Below are positions 49,500-60,852 of a stretch of DNA of 64,000 bases, in pieces. The notes under the pieces are model-generated. The model was not told the origin of the DNA. It did no database searches and saw nothing but the letters and a program-made list of their open reading frames with translations. The first letter of the stretch is position 1, and every line of letters begins with the position of its first letter. Source of the stretch: Malus domestica. Taxonomy: Eukaryota; Streptophyta; Magnoliopsida; Rosales; Rosaceae. The stretch is from NCBI RefSeq assembly GCF_042453785.1, contig NC_091667.1, forward strand, positions 14,536,001 to 14,600,000. The letters are read 5' to 3'. A program made the translations under genes and the position numbers.

Positions 49500-51540
49500 A
49501 GCCCCTATAAAAATCTGCACTCGACGGAGCTTCAGAAATCAAAGAGGCGCCTGCTCAGAAATCGAAGAGGCGTTTGCTTTCTCAAAAGCTGGGCTGCTTA
49601 GAGATCACGAGGGTTGATCTCAGAAATCGAAGAGCCGTTTGCTTTCTCAAAAGTTGGGCTGCTCAAAGACCACGAAGGCCGATCTCAGAAATCGAAGAGG
49701 CGCTCGCTTTCTCAAAAGCTGGGCTCCCTAGAGACCACGAGGGCCGATCTCAGAAATCGAAGAGGCACCTACTTTTCCAGCCTTGTCAGCACCTGTCACA
49801 CGCACACTCAGCTTTGCGGAAATTATGGGCATTCTGTCAAAGACTTCTGGGGAAGTAGAAAACACATGAATCTTACTGTTCAATCACCCACTTCCCACAC
49901 GCAACAATAGCTCATGGGTACCACAGATAACTTTGCCAAAGTTCTCTGCCAAAGTTGAGCACGTGAAGCTTGCAGCTCCCACTACATCGCTCTGACCAAG
50001 AAGGGTAAAAGAATAGCAAAGAAACAGCACTAACAAAGTTTAGACCCATAAATTTTGAAGGTCTAGCTACCATATTATTACCCACAAGGGTAAAGGAACA
50101 GTACCACTGCTGGATAATTGGAAAGTCCATGTATGTCAACCTCTGTGCTTCGTGGCAAGGTAGACTAGCAAACATGCCCAACCTTTACTCACATTCGAGA
50201 AAACACTCCCAATAAGATTGCTTGCTCCAAAATCGAAGAGGCACCGTCCTCCGAATCTAAAGAGCCAGACTCCCAACATGACTACTTTCTTAAAAATCGA
50301 AGAGAGGGTAAAGGAACAGTACCATTGCTGGATAATTGGAAAGTCCCTGTGTGTCAACCTCTGTGCTTCGTGGCAAGGTAGACTAGCAAACATGCCCAAC
50401 CTTTACTCACATTCGAGAAAACACTCCCAACAAGATTGCTTGCTCCAAAATCGAAGAGGCACCGCCCTCCGAATCTCGAGAGCCACTCTCCCAACATGAT
50501 TACTTTCTCAAAAATCGAAGAGACACTGCTCCCCGAATCTCGAGAGCCAGACCCCCAGCATGATTGCTTTCTCAAAAATCGGTGAGGCACCGTTCTCCGA
50601 ATCAATCGAAGAGGCGCTCGCTTTCTCAAAAGCTGGGCTGCTCAGAGACCACGAGGGCCGATCTCAGAAATCAAAGAGGCACCTACTTTTCTAGCCTTGT
50701 CAGCACCTGTCACACGCACACTCAGCTTTGCAGAAATTATGGGCATTCTGTCGAAGACTTCTGGTGAAGTAGAAAGCACATGAATCTTACTGTTCAATCA
50801 CCCACTTCCCACACGCAACAATAACTCATGGGTACCACAGATCACTTTGCCAAAGTTCTCTGCCAAAGTTGAGCACGTGAAGCTTGCAGCTCCCACTACA
50901 TCGCTCTGACCAAGAAAGGTAAAAGAATAGCAAAGAAACAGCACTAACAAAGTTTAGACACATAAATTTTGAAGGTCTAGCTACCATATTATTACCCACA
51001 ATGGTAAAGGAACAGTACCACTGCTGGATAATTGGAAAGTCCCTGTGTGTCAACCTCTGTGCTTCGTGGCAAGGTAGACTAGCAAACATGCCCAACCTTT
51101 ACTCACATTCGAGAAAACAGTCCCAACAAGATTGCTTGCTCCAAAATCGAAGAGGCACCGTCCTCCGAATCTCGAGAGCCAGACTCCCAACATGACTACT
51201 TTCTCAAAATCGAAGAGAGGGTAAAGGAACAGTACCATTGCTGGATAATTGGAAAGTCCCTATGTGTCAACCTTTGTGCTTCGTGGCAAGGTAGACTAGC
51301 AAACATGTCCAACCTTTACTCACATTCGAGACAACACTCCCAACAAGATTGCTTGCTCCAAAATCGAAGAGGCACCGCCCTCCGAATCTCGAGAGCCAGA
51401 CTCCCAACATGATTACTTCCTCAAAAATCGAAGAGACACTGCTCTCCGAATCTCGAGAGTCAGACCCCCAACATGATTGCTTTCTCAAAAATCGAAGAGG
51501 CATCGTTCTCCGAATCTCGAGAGCCAGATACCACATACCA
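49500..51540. repeat. Complex tandem repeat array in the retroelement
   Basis: Two levels of repetition are visible. A basic unit of about 60-65 bases contains AAATCGAAGAGGC, TTTCTCAAAA and either GAGACCACGAGGGCCGATCTC or CGAATCTCGAGAGCCAGAC. A segment starting GTAAAGGAACAGTACCA.TGC and running through TAGACTAGCAAACATG.CCAAC occurs four times (about 50090, 50308, 51003, 51220), offset alternately by about 217 and 697 bases. So a block of roughly 914 bases is duplicated in tandem (49860-50760 and 50775-51670). Confidence 0.85.
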
Positions 51541-52476
51541 CTTTTTCAAAGTGCTCTGACAGAGTTAAAACATGTGAAACTGGCAGCTCCCACTACCGTG
51601 CTATGACCAAGCAGGGTAAAGGAATAGCATTACTACTTGTTGTTAGGGAGACTCCTATATATGTCGACCTCCATCCCCAACGGACAGGCAGACCTGCAAA
51701 AATGCTCAACCCTTCATCATATCTGAGAGGGCACTCCCAACAAAGCCTTTCGAAATATTCAGCTTTCTTTCCCCCCGATAATACCTCTGCAAACAAGCTA
51801 TACTAGAGCAAGAATATCTCATATCATCAGGGTTAAAAGCAAGAGTATCCCATATCATGCTTTTTCCCTGTTTTTTCTTTTGACCTTGTTTTTTACCTGC
51901 AAGACAAGGAGAAAGAGAGCAATCAGTCAGCACTTGGAATCAAGCTTCCAGCCAGGAACTGACTGCCTGGAACCCCTTACCTGATTACTTACCTGGCATT
52001 GCTCTCGAGTACTCATCTTCAACATCTTATGTTTCCAGGGAAGATTCCGCATCTGCTTGAGGAACAGATAGGGCAAGTGCGAAGGATACAAGGAAGCATG
52101 TGGAGACAAGCGTAACAGCACACGTGCCGATACATCCATTACTCTGTCAGAAGCAAAAGTATCCCATATCAGCAGGGTGAAACGTACTCTAGATTTGATG
52201 GACTTGTTTTGACCCTCAAATTCTTCAGTCGGCCTTATACTCTGGAGGAAACCAGAAAACCCTCCAGCTCAGTTCAAGAATAAGCCTGTGGAAAGTTACT
52301 TCTTCAAAAGCAAAAGTATCTCATATCATCTCTTCTCATTTTTCTTCTCTTTATCCTTCATGCTGCTGCAAGATGGGGAGAAGGTGAACAATCAGTCGGA
52401 GCTCTGATTGCTTACCTTGTCTGTCACCTCTTTCAGCAGACCCCCTAGCTCGGCGACTTGGGGGACTCCTACTACA

Positions 52477-52906
52477 TGGTTTGTATCGCGCTTGACCAAG
52501 CCTGAAACTACAAGTAAGCTTCAAGTGAAATTGATACATTACCTTGTGCATCTCCACCAGTTAAAGATACCACCCCTGGATGGAGGAAGAGTACTTCCAG
52601 AGAAGATGCCACATCTACCTATGAGACAGATAAGGCAAGTCAAGACGACACCACACTCTGATACTTAGAAGTTTCGTGATTACGAGATCATTCTCCCACA
52701 ATATTTCCTAATGTCATTTGTACTAAATCATTCACTCGTACTCACTAAAGGAGAGCTTGAACCTATGTACTTGTGTAAACCCTTCACAATTAATGAGAAC
52801 TCTTCTATTCCGTGGACGTAGCCAATCTGGGTGAACCACGTACATCTTGTGTTTGCTTTCCTATCTCTATCCATTTATATACTTATCCACACTAATGACC
52901 GGAGCA
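52477..52906 (+). repeat. Probable LTR of the large non-autonomous retroelement
   Basis: It begins TGGTTTGTATCGCGC after a purine tract and ends CCGGAGCA, about 430 bases. The tail TTCCGTGGACGTAGCC...GTGAACCACGTACATC is shared in pattern with the LTRs at 13639 and 17432. Boundaries are estimated. Confidence 0.55.
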
Positions 52907-52924
52907 ATCTAGCGAAGATCACAA

Positions 52925-53531
52925 AAAGCGACCGTTTTCGTTACCTATGATCTATCTTGCAAGAGAACGGAGAATTAGATGGAGATCTCAACCATAGAAT
53001 ACGAGCTGGATGGAAAGAGTGCATCCGGCGTGTTGTGTGACCGTCGTAGGCCACTGAAGCTCAAGGGAAAATTTTATAGGACGGCAATAAGGCCAGCGAT
53101 GTTGTATGGCAGAGAATGTTGGGTGGTGAAGCATCAACACGTACACAAAATGGGTGTAGCGGAGATGAGGATGCTTCGTGGGATGTGTGGGCACACGAGA
53201 AAGGATAAGATTGGGAATGAGGATATCCGAGGTACAGTAGGAGTAGCCGAAATTGTAGGAAAGATGAGAGAAAATCGGCTCTGGTGATTTGGACATGTGC
53301 AAAGAAGGCCGACTGACGCTCCGGTTCGAAGATGTGACTACGGGACAGAGGTTCAGGGCCGAAGGGGTAGAGGAAGACCTAGGAAAACTTTGGAAGAGAC
53401 TCTAAGAAAAGACTTAGAGTACTTGGATCTAACGGAGGACATGACACAAAACCGAGCGCAATGGCGTTCTAGGATTCATATAGCCGACCCCACTTAGTGG
53501 GAAAAGGCTTTGTTGTTGTTGTTGTTGTTGT
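52925..53531 (+). mobile_element. RTE-clade LINE, copy 2, 5'-truncated with TTG tail
   Basis: It matches 47876-48459 (KSDRFRYL... region onward) but has a small deletion near 53010, a stop in the RLRWFGH segment (TGA at 53285-53287) and other changes. It ends with the complete 3' end GCCGACCCCACTTAGTGGGA and a (TTG)n tail (53508-53531). Confidence 0.88.
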
Positions 53532-53879
53532 TCCTTTTACTCTATATTATTGGAATCACACTCAATTTTTGACATACTATGGAACATTATGTTTAGCAAA
53601 ATTGACTAAAGCAAAGCAGTGTGTTTCCGATTTGCACCCAACTTTAGAGTTTTCTTCTTGTAATTTAGATTAGACTAGCTAGAATACTCGAGCGGTGTTG
53701 CAGGTTTTAAAACCGTTATGATAAATATTAAGAGCCTATGTACAACCAAAAGGGCCTATACATTTCAAAAATTGCCCGCATTGATGAGTCTTTCACTTTG
53801 TGTCTACATTTTACTGACTTTACATTAAGAGCATATGTAGAACAAAAATGACAGACAAAAGTCCAAACTATATAAAAAA

Positions 53880-53992
53880 AGGTCGTACCCAGTGCACAAG
53901 GCTCCCGCTTTACGCAGGGTTTGGGAGAGGTGAATGTCGGCTAACCTTACCCCAATTTATGGAAAGGCTGCTCCCAAGTCTCGAACCCGAGA
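53880..53992 (-). mobile_element. Au-type SINE, truncated copy 3
   Basis: GGTCGTACCCAGTGCACAAGG through CAAGTCTCGAACCCGAGA matches the SINEs at 3839 and 5026, but the tRNA-like head beyond the B box is missing. Confidence 0.75.
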
Positions 53993-54556
53993 ACTATATA
54001 CAGTTTCAAAAACTGCTCACTTTCATTAGTCTCTCAGTTTGTATCTGCATTCTACTAACATTGAAAGTCAATGTACTCTTGAATGAATGACATGCTCTCT
54101 TTCTCATGACTTAATTTTCTGCTTCACTGTTCTTGAGGCTTGTCACTTATTTAAGTGGCTTTTGAAATATCAATTTTTTCTTTCAGATTTTTCTCTGTAG
54201 AGGTTTCCATTTGGTTACTACAAAATTTTGAAAAAGAGAGCTGCTAGCGTAGATGATTTGTTAAATTTCAATCAAAACATTAGGATATGTAAGAAAACAA
54301 ATGGGAAAGTACGACATGTGCTAAATATATATCAGTAAGATGTAATATATATATATATGGGATAGGATCAAGAGACAAATATTTTGACAAACATTTTTAC
54401 ACTTCCTTGTAACTTTTAGATTTTATAACATTCAACAGTCTAGATTAAGAGTGATGTGAAGAGTTTTAAAATTAAATGACTTGGATGATGATGTGGATTA
54501 TAACTAATAAAGAAAACACTAATCTAAATTAAAAATTAATATCTAATAGGATAAAG

Positions 54557-55676
54557 TCAAATTCATCATTTTGTTGGAAAAGCTTAGCAGCCTCTCGAGT
54601 TTTGATTCAACGTGGGGCTCGGTGGAGGGTAGGTAATGGGTTGAAGATTAAGATTTGGGGAGATAGCTGGTTGCCGAGAGAAAATTATGCTAAAGTTTTG
54701 AGCCCCCGGCCACTAGGAGTGCATCACAACCTCATGGTTAGATCTCTGATGGTGGAGACGGATCGACTAGGATGGAATGTGCAGGTTGTATCACAAATGT
54801 TCTTTCCTGAAGAGGCCACTCTCATTTTCAATATTCCATTGAGTTTATTTAGTCCAACTGATGAATTGATTTGGATTAAAGAACCCAGGGGAAAATTTAT
54901 AACAAAGAGTGCTTATTTTGTTGCTCGGACATGTAGTGAAATTTGTTGAGATGTGCCAGTTAGCTTCGAGATGTCGGCAGAGATTAAATTTATGTGGAAG
55001 GCACCGTGGCGTGCAAAAGTACCGGGGAAGGTTAAAATCTGCGTCCGGAGGGTTTGTTTAGCTGCTTTGCCGACGAGAGTCAACTTAAAGATAAGAAAAG
55101 TCCTTATGGATGATGGTTGTGTCTTCTGTGGAAATGAACCTGAATCGGTTGAACATGTTCTGTTGCATTGTCCTCATGCTAAAACTATATGGAGCTACAG
55201 TCGATTCGGTTCGCAAGCTCTGCAACAAGGAGAGATTGGAGTACAAGATTGGTTGGATCGTTTGGCTTCCAATTTATCACGGGAGAGCTTTGACTTAGTG
55301 CTTGTTCTGTTATGGAACATCTGGAACGCTCGTAATGAGCTGTTTTGGAATGGTGTGGTAATGCCACCTCAGGAAATTCCAATTAAAGCACGTACTTGGT
55401 TGCTGGAGTTTAAGAAATGGAATACGGTGCAACCTAAGACTAAGTCTGACGGTGTGCAGAAATGGAGGAAGCCGGAGGAAGGGTGGTTCAAATGCAGTTT
55501 TGACGGTGTGTGGGATGAACATGGGATGCCGTTGGGGAGTTTGTTGCTGCAGCGGCAGTAAAAATGGAGGGGATTACATCGGCTCTGTTGGTAGAAACTT
55601 TAGCAGCTCGTGAAGCGGCGCTGCTCGTACAACAATGGCGGGCGCAAAAGGTAATTTGGGAGGTGATGCCTTGTTG
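54557..55676 (+). pseudogene. L1-type LINE ORF2 3' fragment (zf-RVT and RNase H)
   Basis: One frame from about 54563 reads SSFCWKSLAASRVLIQRGAR, WRVGNGLKIKIWGDSWLP, then an in-frame TGA (54947-54949). It continues with the zinc-binding reverse-transcriptase-associated region MWKAPWRAKVPGKVKICVRR...CVFCGNEPESVEHVLLHCP and the start of a plant RNase H domain (GWFKCSFDGVWDEHG). After 55540 the frame shifts and an internal part of RNase H is missing, but TLAAREAALLVQQWRA (about 55600-55650) is still recognisable. The RT core and endonuclease are absent. It is a dead fragment. Confidence 0.85.
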
Positions 55677-55815
55677 GTGATAGCTGCCGTTCAGAATGGT
55701 GAAAATGTTAATCATGAAAATACTGTAACCTCCATCTCCCTCCTTGCAATGCCTTGGATGAATTCTCCTGTTTCATTTTATAAAAAACGAAACCTAATAA
55801 ATAACAAAAAAAGAA

Positions 55816-57111
55816 GGGCAAAAGACTGTTTACTACCCTCAAGTTTCATGGTTTTCAACGTTTAGTACATCAATTTTTTTTCATCCCAGAGTCATACCTA
55901 AAGTGTTAATTTTGGGACAGTCTCATACATCCGTTAGTCAAACTGTTAACTTTGCTGTTAAATGATGATGTGGCACCCACGTGGACAATGACTAGGCGCC
56001 ACGTGTCATTAAAAAAATTTAAAAATAATTAAACTATTAAAATAATTAATAAAATGAAAGTAAAAAAAAAAAAAAAAAAAAATCCTTTGATCCCCATTAT
56101 CTTCCCCACCCCGACCCCCCATCCTTTCTCCCTCTACACATCCATCCTTCCCCTCCCCCTTCTCCCTAGATTCCCTTTCGTTTTTTCTCTTGTTCCCTCT
56201 GCATAGGCCCAGTCCTTTGTCAACTTTGAGAACTCAATGCTGTCCACACCCTCTGCACATCCAAGAACTCAGCTGTCCACTCCGTCGAGGTCCAGGAACC
56301 CGACAAGTCCCTTGTCCTCAGATGGAAGCACGGCGACCCTCTCTTCCATAGAAATCTCGCCTAGCTGCAGAGATTCAAGAACAACAACCAACCAACCAAC
56401 CAAATCTCAATCAAACAACCAATCAGTCAGTCAATCAATCAATCAATCCAAATCCAAAAATTCAAATTGTAGAGAGAGAAAAAGAGAGGAGGCGTACATA
56501 GATAGCTTTGGGGGTGGCGTAGGGAGGGCGGAGCTCCGGTGAGGAAATCAGAGAAAGAGGACGGGAGGGAGGGATGGTGGTTGGTGCGGGTTGTAGAGGA
56601 GAGAAGAGAGGGAGGGAGAGGGAGGGAGAGTGGGTGGTTGCAGAGGAGAGAAGAGAGGGTGGGGGTTGCAGCAAGTGCTAGGGGAGGAGTGGATGGAGAA
56701 AGGGTGGCTCGGGTAGGCAAGGGGTGGGTGATGGGGGTGCTCGGATGGAGAAGATGAAGGGGGTGGATGGGATGAAGGGGGCGGAGGGGATGAGGGAAGG
56801 ATGGATGTGCAGAGGGAGAAGGGAGGGCGGTCGGGGTGGGGAAGACAAAGGGATATGGGGAATTTTTTTTTTAAAAATTTTAATTAATTCATTATTTTAA
56901 TAGTTTATTATATTTTTAATGACACGTGGTGCCCAATCATTGTCCACATGGGTGCCACGTCACAGTTAATGGGAGACTTAACAGTTTGACTAACGGATGT
57001 ATGAGACTGTCCCAAAATTTACACTTTAGGTATGACTCTGGGATGAAAAAAAATTGATGTACTAAATGTTGAAAATCATGAAACTTGAGGGTAGTAAATA
57101 GTCTTTTGCCC
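55816..57111. mobile_element. MULE-like non-autonomous element with long TIRs and a 9-bp TSD
   Basis: Left end GGGCAAAAGACTGTTTACTACC and right inverse GGGCAAAAGACTATTTACTACC are TIRs of about 350 bases, partly broken by indels. The 9-bp AAAAAAGAA lies on both sides (55807-55815, 57112-57120), as expected for Mutator-like elements. The centre (56170-56770) is unusually C/G-rich on alternating strands and could be captured sequence; I do not recognise a gene in it. Confidence 0.88.
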
Positions 57112-58110
57112 AAAAAAGAATGATTTAAAAAAGGTGATAGCATGGATAGGATTAATACTCAGCGGAAATGAAATTGTTATAATAAAAATAAAAAAATTGA
57201 AACTGCATACCAATGAAATCAAGTTGTTTGTTTGATTCGAAAAACTAAGAAAAGTAGAAAATCATCAATGACCTAAATCGACAAAACTAAAAAGATTTTG
57301 CAAAACCTAATTTAATCACCCTACATATATGAACAATAATATACAATTTAGGGTTTTGTATGCTTTGCTTATGTAATGAAGATTCAAGAGACTAATAGCT
57401 TGATTCATTGTAGAAGGCATCAAAATTTCATATCAATCCTATGAAAGTTGTAGACTTCATCGGCAAAGAGGGAGATGGAGGTTACAGTACTTCGAATCAA
57501 TGGAGTTCTACGTCATTTCTTGTTTGCACTCTTAAAACTAGGGTTTCCTCCTTTTTAATTTTATTTTTAATTACCTTCCATATTTTATGTTTTTTGAATT
57601 TTATTTTTATGTTTAATATTAGTTAAAATCCACTTAAGCATCCATGTTATTTAATGAATGAATATGGACCTTTGGATGTTTTGTAATCTAAAGGTTTAAA
57701 AAAAGTGTAAAAATATTTGTCAAAATGTTTGTCCCTTGATCCTATTCCTATATATATATATATATATATTATTTTTTATTTTTTTGATGTATGATGCAAA
57801 ATATATATAGGAGTTGAGTGGGTTAGTAAAGATTTATTTTTCCAGAAGGGTTAATATCTCCATTAGCTAAACCCTTCCTTACCTTGCCCTTGGACTCTTA
57901 TTTTGTTTGTATACAATCAACGGAGGCCTCCTCCACATATGTTGCAACTTCTTCAATAGCATGCTATTATTTCGTCTTTCCCTTAAATAAGTCATCAAAT
58001 TTGGTGCTTTTTGATCCCTAGTTGCTATGGAGAACAACAATGAAATACAATTAATTCCTCTATTCAAGTGGTACTCACTTTTTTATATTTTTATTTTATT
58101 TTTATAATTA

Positions 58111-58729
58111 GGGTTGTTTTATTTAAACCCCATAATTTGTTGAAAACACCCCACATTCAAATTTTCTTCTTACAATTCCAGCTTTACCCTTCGTTTTGTT
58201 GAATCCACCCCACCTCCAACCCACAAACAATAAAATCCCACAGCTACCCACCCCACAACCACAACGACAACTTTGCCGATGGCCCCATTCAATCGTAATT
58301 TTCTTTCTTTCATAGTTACTTTTGTTTGGCATTTGACATAGGACTGAGGGGAATGATCACACATGCATTGGGCTATTGCGATTATGGATGAAAATGCAGC
58401 CTATAAAATTGTTAAAAGCCCCTTTCCATCATTTCCATGATAGACAATTTGGATGTTGCGATGAAATTTTTATCTTTTCCTGATAAGCTAGTTTAGATTT
58501 ATAAAGTGTATAGCTAACTGTATGAAATTTCAATTTTTTTTTGTTTTGGCTAGGTTGAATGGAATCACGGGAGAAGGGTGGTGGTGGTGAGTGGGTGGAT
58601 ATGTTAGATTTTTTTGTATTTGGGAGGTGGGGTGAATTCAACAAAAGGAAGGGTAAAGTTGGAATTGTAGGGAGAAAATTTAATTATGGAGTGTTTTCAA
58701 CAAATTATGGGGTGTGAATAAAAAAACCC
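58111..58729. mobile_element. MITE family B, copy 1, with a 9-bp TSD
   Basis: Left GGGTTGTTTTATTTAAACCCC and right inverse GGGTTTTTTTATTCACACCCC belong to inverted arms of more than 150 bases. The 9-bp TTATAATTA flanks both sides (58102-58110, 58730-58738). No ORF of note. Confidence 0.88.
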
Positions 58730-59403
58730 TTATAATTATTGTGTAAGGCTTGTTTTATTAACACCCTACATTTTGTTGACTACACCCTACTCCCCACAAT
58801 TGCTTTTTAAATTAAAAATTTTCATCCCACGTATTTTCCAATACTACCCTCACACCTCACATCTCACATCTCACACACCCCACAATCATCAACTAATTAA
58901 CCACACATCAAACTCTTCATCTATTTCAAACAAAAAGAATAATCCACATTTTAAAAACAAGAAAGATGAATTAAATTGTTATAAAATCTCCATCTTGCTG
59001 TTTGATTTATAAACATCCGTCAAATTTTCTTGAACAATCACATTGGATTCTAAGAAGCCTGACGGACAAATGGTAGGAACTATTCTTATAAGGTCATGTC
59101 AGTTCCAACCAGCCAAAAAACATTGAATTCCTTCATCATCAAACAGCCACAAGAATATTACATTTAATTACATATTAAAATTTTCAACATTCTCCAGTTT
59201 TCTTCCTATTTCTTGGATTCCAATTAGAGCAGGGGTTTGTAAAAAGTCAAATTTTTATTCCATTATTTAAATAATTTTTTGAATGTGAAAACCAACGAAT
59301 GAACGAGGAGCAAGACTCGATTTTTTGTTCCGTTCATCAAAAGATATATTTTCATCAGCTTGTTTGTGTTTTTAGGGTTATGTTCTACAATGGAGAGTAA
59401 GAG

Positions 59404-59855
59404 TGTAACATCCCACATCACCTAAGGGAGTGGATCGTGTAAGCCTTATATGTATATTCACATTTCTACCTAGCACAAGGCATTTTGGGAGCTCATTGGC
59501 TTTGGGGTTCCAATATGCATATAAGGCTTATAGGATCCACTCCCCTGGGCGATGTGGGATGTTACAATCCACCCTCCTTAGGGGCTCGACATCCTCGTCG
59601 GGTACACTTCCAACCAGGGATTGACTCTGATACCAAATAGCCACATCTCGGCCCAGGCCCCCAACACATCCCGGGCTCGACTCCGCCGTAGTACTATATT
59701 GTCCGCTTTGGGCCCCGACCACTCCCTCGTGCGAACTCGCTTAATTTCGGAGTTTCGATGGAACCCGAAGCCAGTGAGCTCTCAAAATGCCTCGTGCTAG
59801 GTAGAGATGAGAATATACATAGGATCCACTCCCCTGGGCGATGTGAGATGTTACA
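59404..59855 (-). mobile_element. Cassandra TRIM retrotransposon, rearranged
   Basis: The minus strand from 59855 reads an LTR starting TGTAACATCTCACATCGCCC, with a 5S rRNA-like segment at about 59715-59775 (GGTTCCATCGAAACTCCGAA, ATTAAGCGAGTTCGCACGAG). The primer site TTTGGTATCAGAGT follows near 59623-59636, a very short interior, a purine tract and the start of the second LTR (59567 downward). That second LTR is cut near 59516 and joined to an inverted LTR start reaching 59404. The 5-bp AAGAG flanks the whole (59399-59403, 59856-59860). Cassandra elements have no coding capacity and use a 5S-derived Pol III promoter region. Confidence 0.85.
59715..59775 (-). ncRNA. 5S rRNA-like segment in the Cassandra LTR
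   Basis: The minus-strand words GGTTCCATCGAAACTCCGAA and TTAAGCGAGTTCGCACGAGGG align with the middle of plant 5S rRNA, the region of its internal promoter. It is not a full 5S gene and should be masked in 5S searches. Confidence 0.75.
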
Positions 59856-59984
59856 AAGAGCAGCTATGATGGCTCGAATAGTCATTTCATATTAGAGTTA
59901 CAAGTTCTTTAGTATTACATTTTTAAGTGGGATGTATTCAATAACATGTGGAGTGTTAATATAAAAAAACCCCTTGTGTAATAT

Positions 59985-60845
59985 TAATTTTGTATGATTA
60001 AAGTGAGTCATATGATGTTCAGAAAATCCTAATAAGCTACCATGTGAATCAATGTAATACTACGCAATGATGTTTTTTATGTTTTGATATCTGTCTGTTT
60101 TTTTGTGTTAGATATTATTATGTGTTTTGATTGATTAATTGCATTAAAGAAACTATGCATGTTTAAATGATGCAGATTGAGATGGAATATTTAATTTGAA
60201 GATGACTCTAAAGTGAAATGAATAAAATGAAAATGGAAAAATGCGTACTCTCTTTCGGGGGAAGATGATGTAATGCCTGTGGTTGTTGTTTCCTGTACAG
60301 TTTGTGCAGTGGAAGTTGTGTTAGCTTTTCTCTTTGGTAGAGTACATCTTTTGCAGATGCAGAATGAGGGTCAGTAAATATTGAATAATACAAAAATATT
60401 AGTATAAAGAGTAAATTGTTATCTGAAGCTTAACCTTTTAAATTGTCCTTTTTTTTTTCTTTTTTGCGTTTGACATTCTGAAAATTGAAAAGAGCTTTCG
60501 TCACTGCGAATTGGGCTCTTTTTATGGAATCAAAAGCGGTCTTTTGTAGAACTGCTTGGCAAGCTGAGTTGTATGGCAGTAGCTTCTTTTGAGAAAGGTG
60601 GTGGTGTGTATGAACATTTGGGCAGTCGCATCATTATGTTCGTGTTCAGCCATTGCCTTTCGTTCAAAGAAAAACTCTCGAATTGTTTCTACAGCGAGAA
60701 AAGATTTTTGACTTCCTTACTAAAACCCAAATTTAAATTGGAAATCATAAATTTTTAGTCGATCATGACATGCAATAGGTCTAGAGAGTACCTGAGGTGT
60801 TTATGAAATAGTCGTTTGCAACTTGTAGATGAAAGTGATCATGAT
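59985..60845. other. Intergenic, no gene seen
   Basis: AT-rich spacer between two TE clusters. No coding or RNA feature is recognised. Confidence 0.4.
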
Positions 60846-60852
60846 TTTTTGT

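Larger units (their letters stand above)
48460..52906. mobile_element. Large non-autonomous retroelement with tandem repeats and a coiled-coil ORF
   Basis: The piece between the two RTE copies has a likely right LTR (52477-52906), a purine-rich CGACTTGGGGGACTCC before it, a minus-strand ORF (48718-49392), and a 2-kb repeat array (49500-51540). No gag-pol motif is present. The LTR tail GTGGACGTAGCC...GGGTGAACCACGTACATC resembles the LTRs of the element at 13639-17758, so the two may be related. A left LTR was not found, so the left end is probably lost at the junction with the RTE copy. Confidence 0.6.
54359..57748. mobile_element. TIR element of about 3.4 kb enclosing an L1 fragment and a nested MITE
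   Basis: Left end GGGATAGGATCAAGAGACAAA and right end (inverse GGAATAGGATCAAGGGACAAA) are inverted repeats similar over about 95 bases. Both lie in (TA)n sequence, so the TSD cannot be read. No transposase. Inside are a degraded L1-type RT tail (54557-55676) and a MULE-like element (55816-57111). Confidence 0.7.
58747..59973. mobile_element. MITE family B, copy 2, interrupted by a Cassandra element
   Basis: Left GGCTTGTTTTATTAACACCC and right inverse GGGGTTTTTTTATATTAACA are related to the ends of the element 18 bases to its left. TTGTGTAA lies on both sides (58739-58746, 59974-59981). A TRIM at 59404-59855 is nested inside. Confidence 0.78.

Noticed and set aside
56439..56757. Pro/Ser-rich and Gly/Arg-rich ORFs in the MULE-like element
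   Set aside because: They follow from C/G-biased sequence; no domain or codon pattern supports them as genes.
59715..59775. A genuine 5S rRNA gene
   Set aside because: Only the central part of 5S is present and it lies inside a Cassandra LTR.
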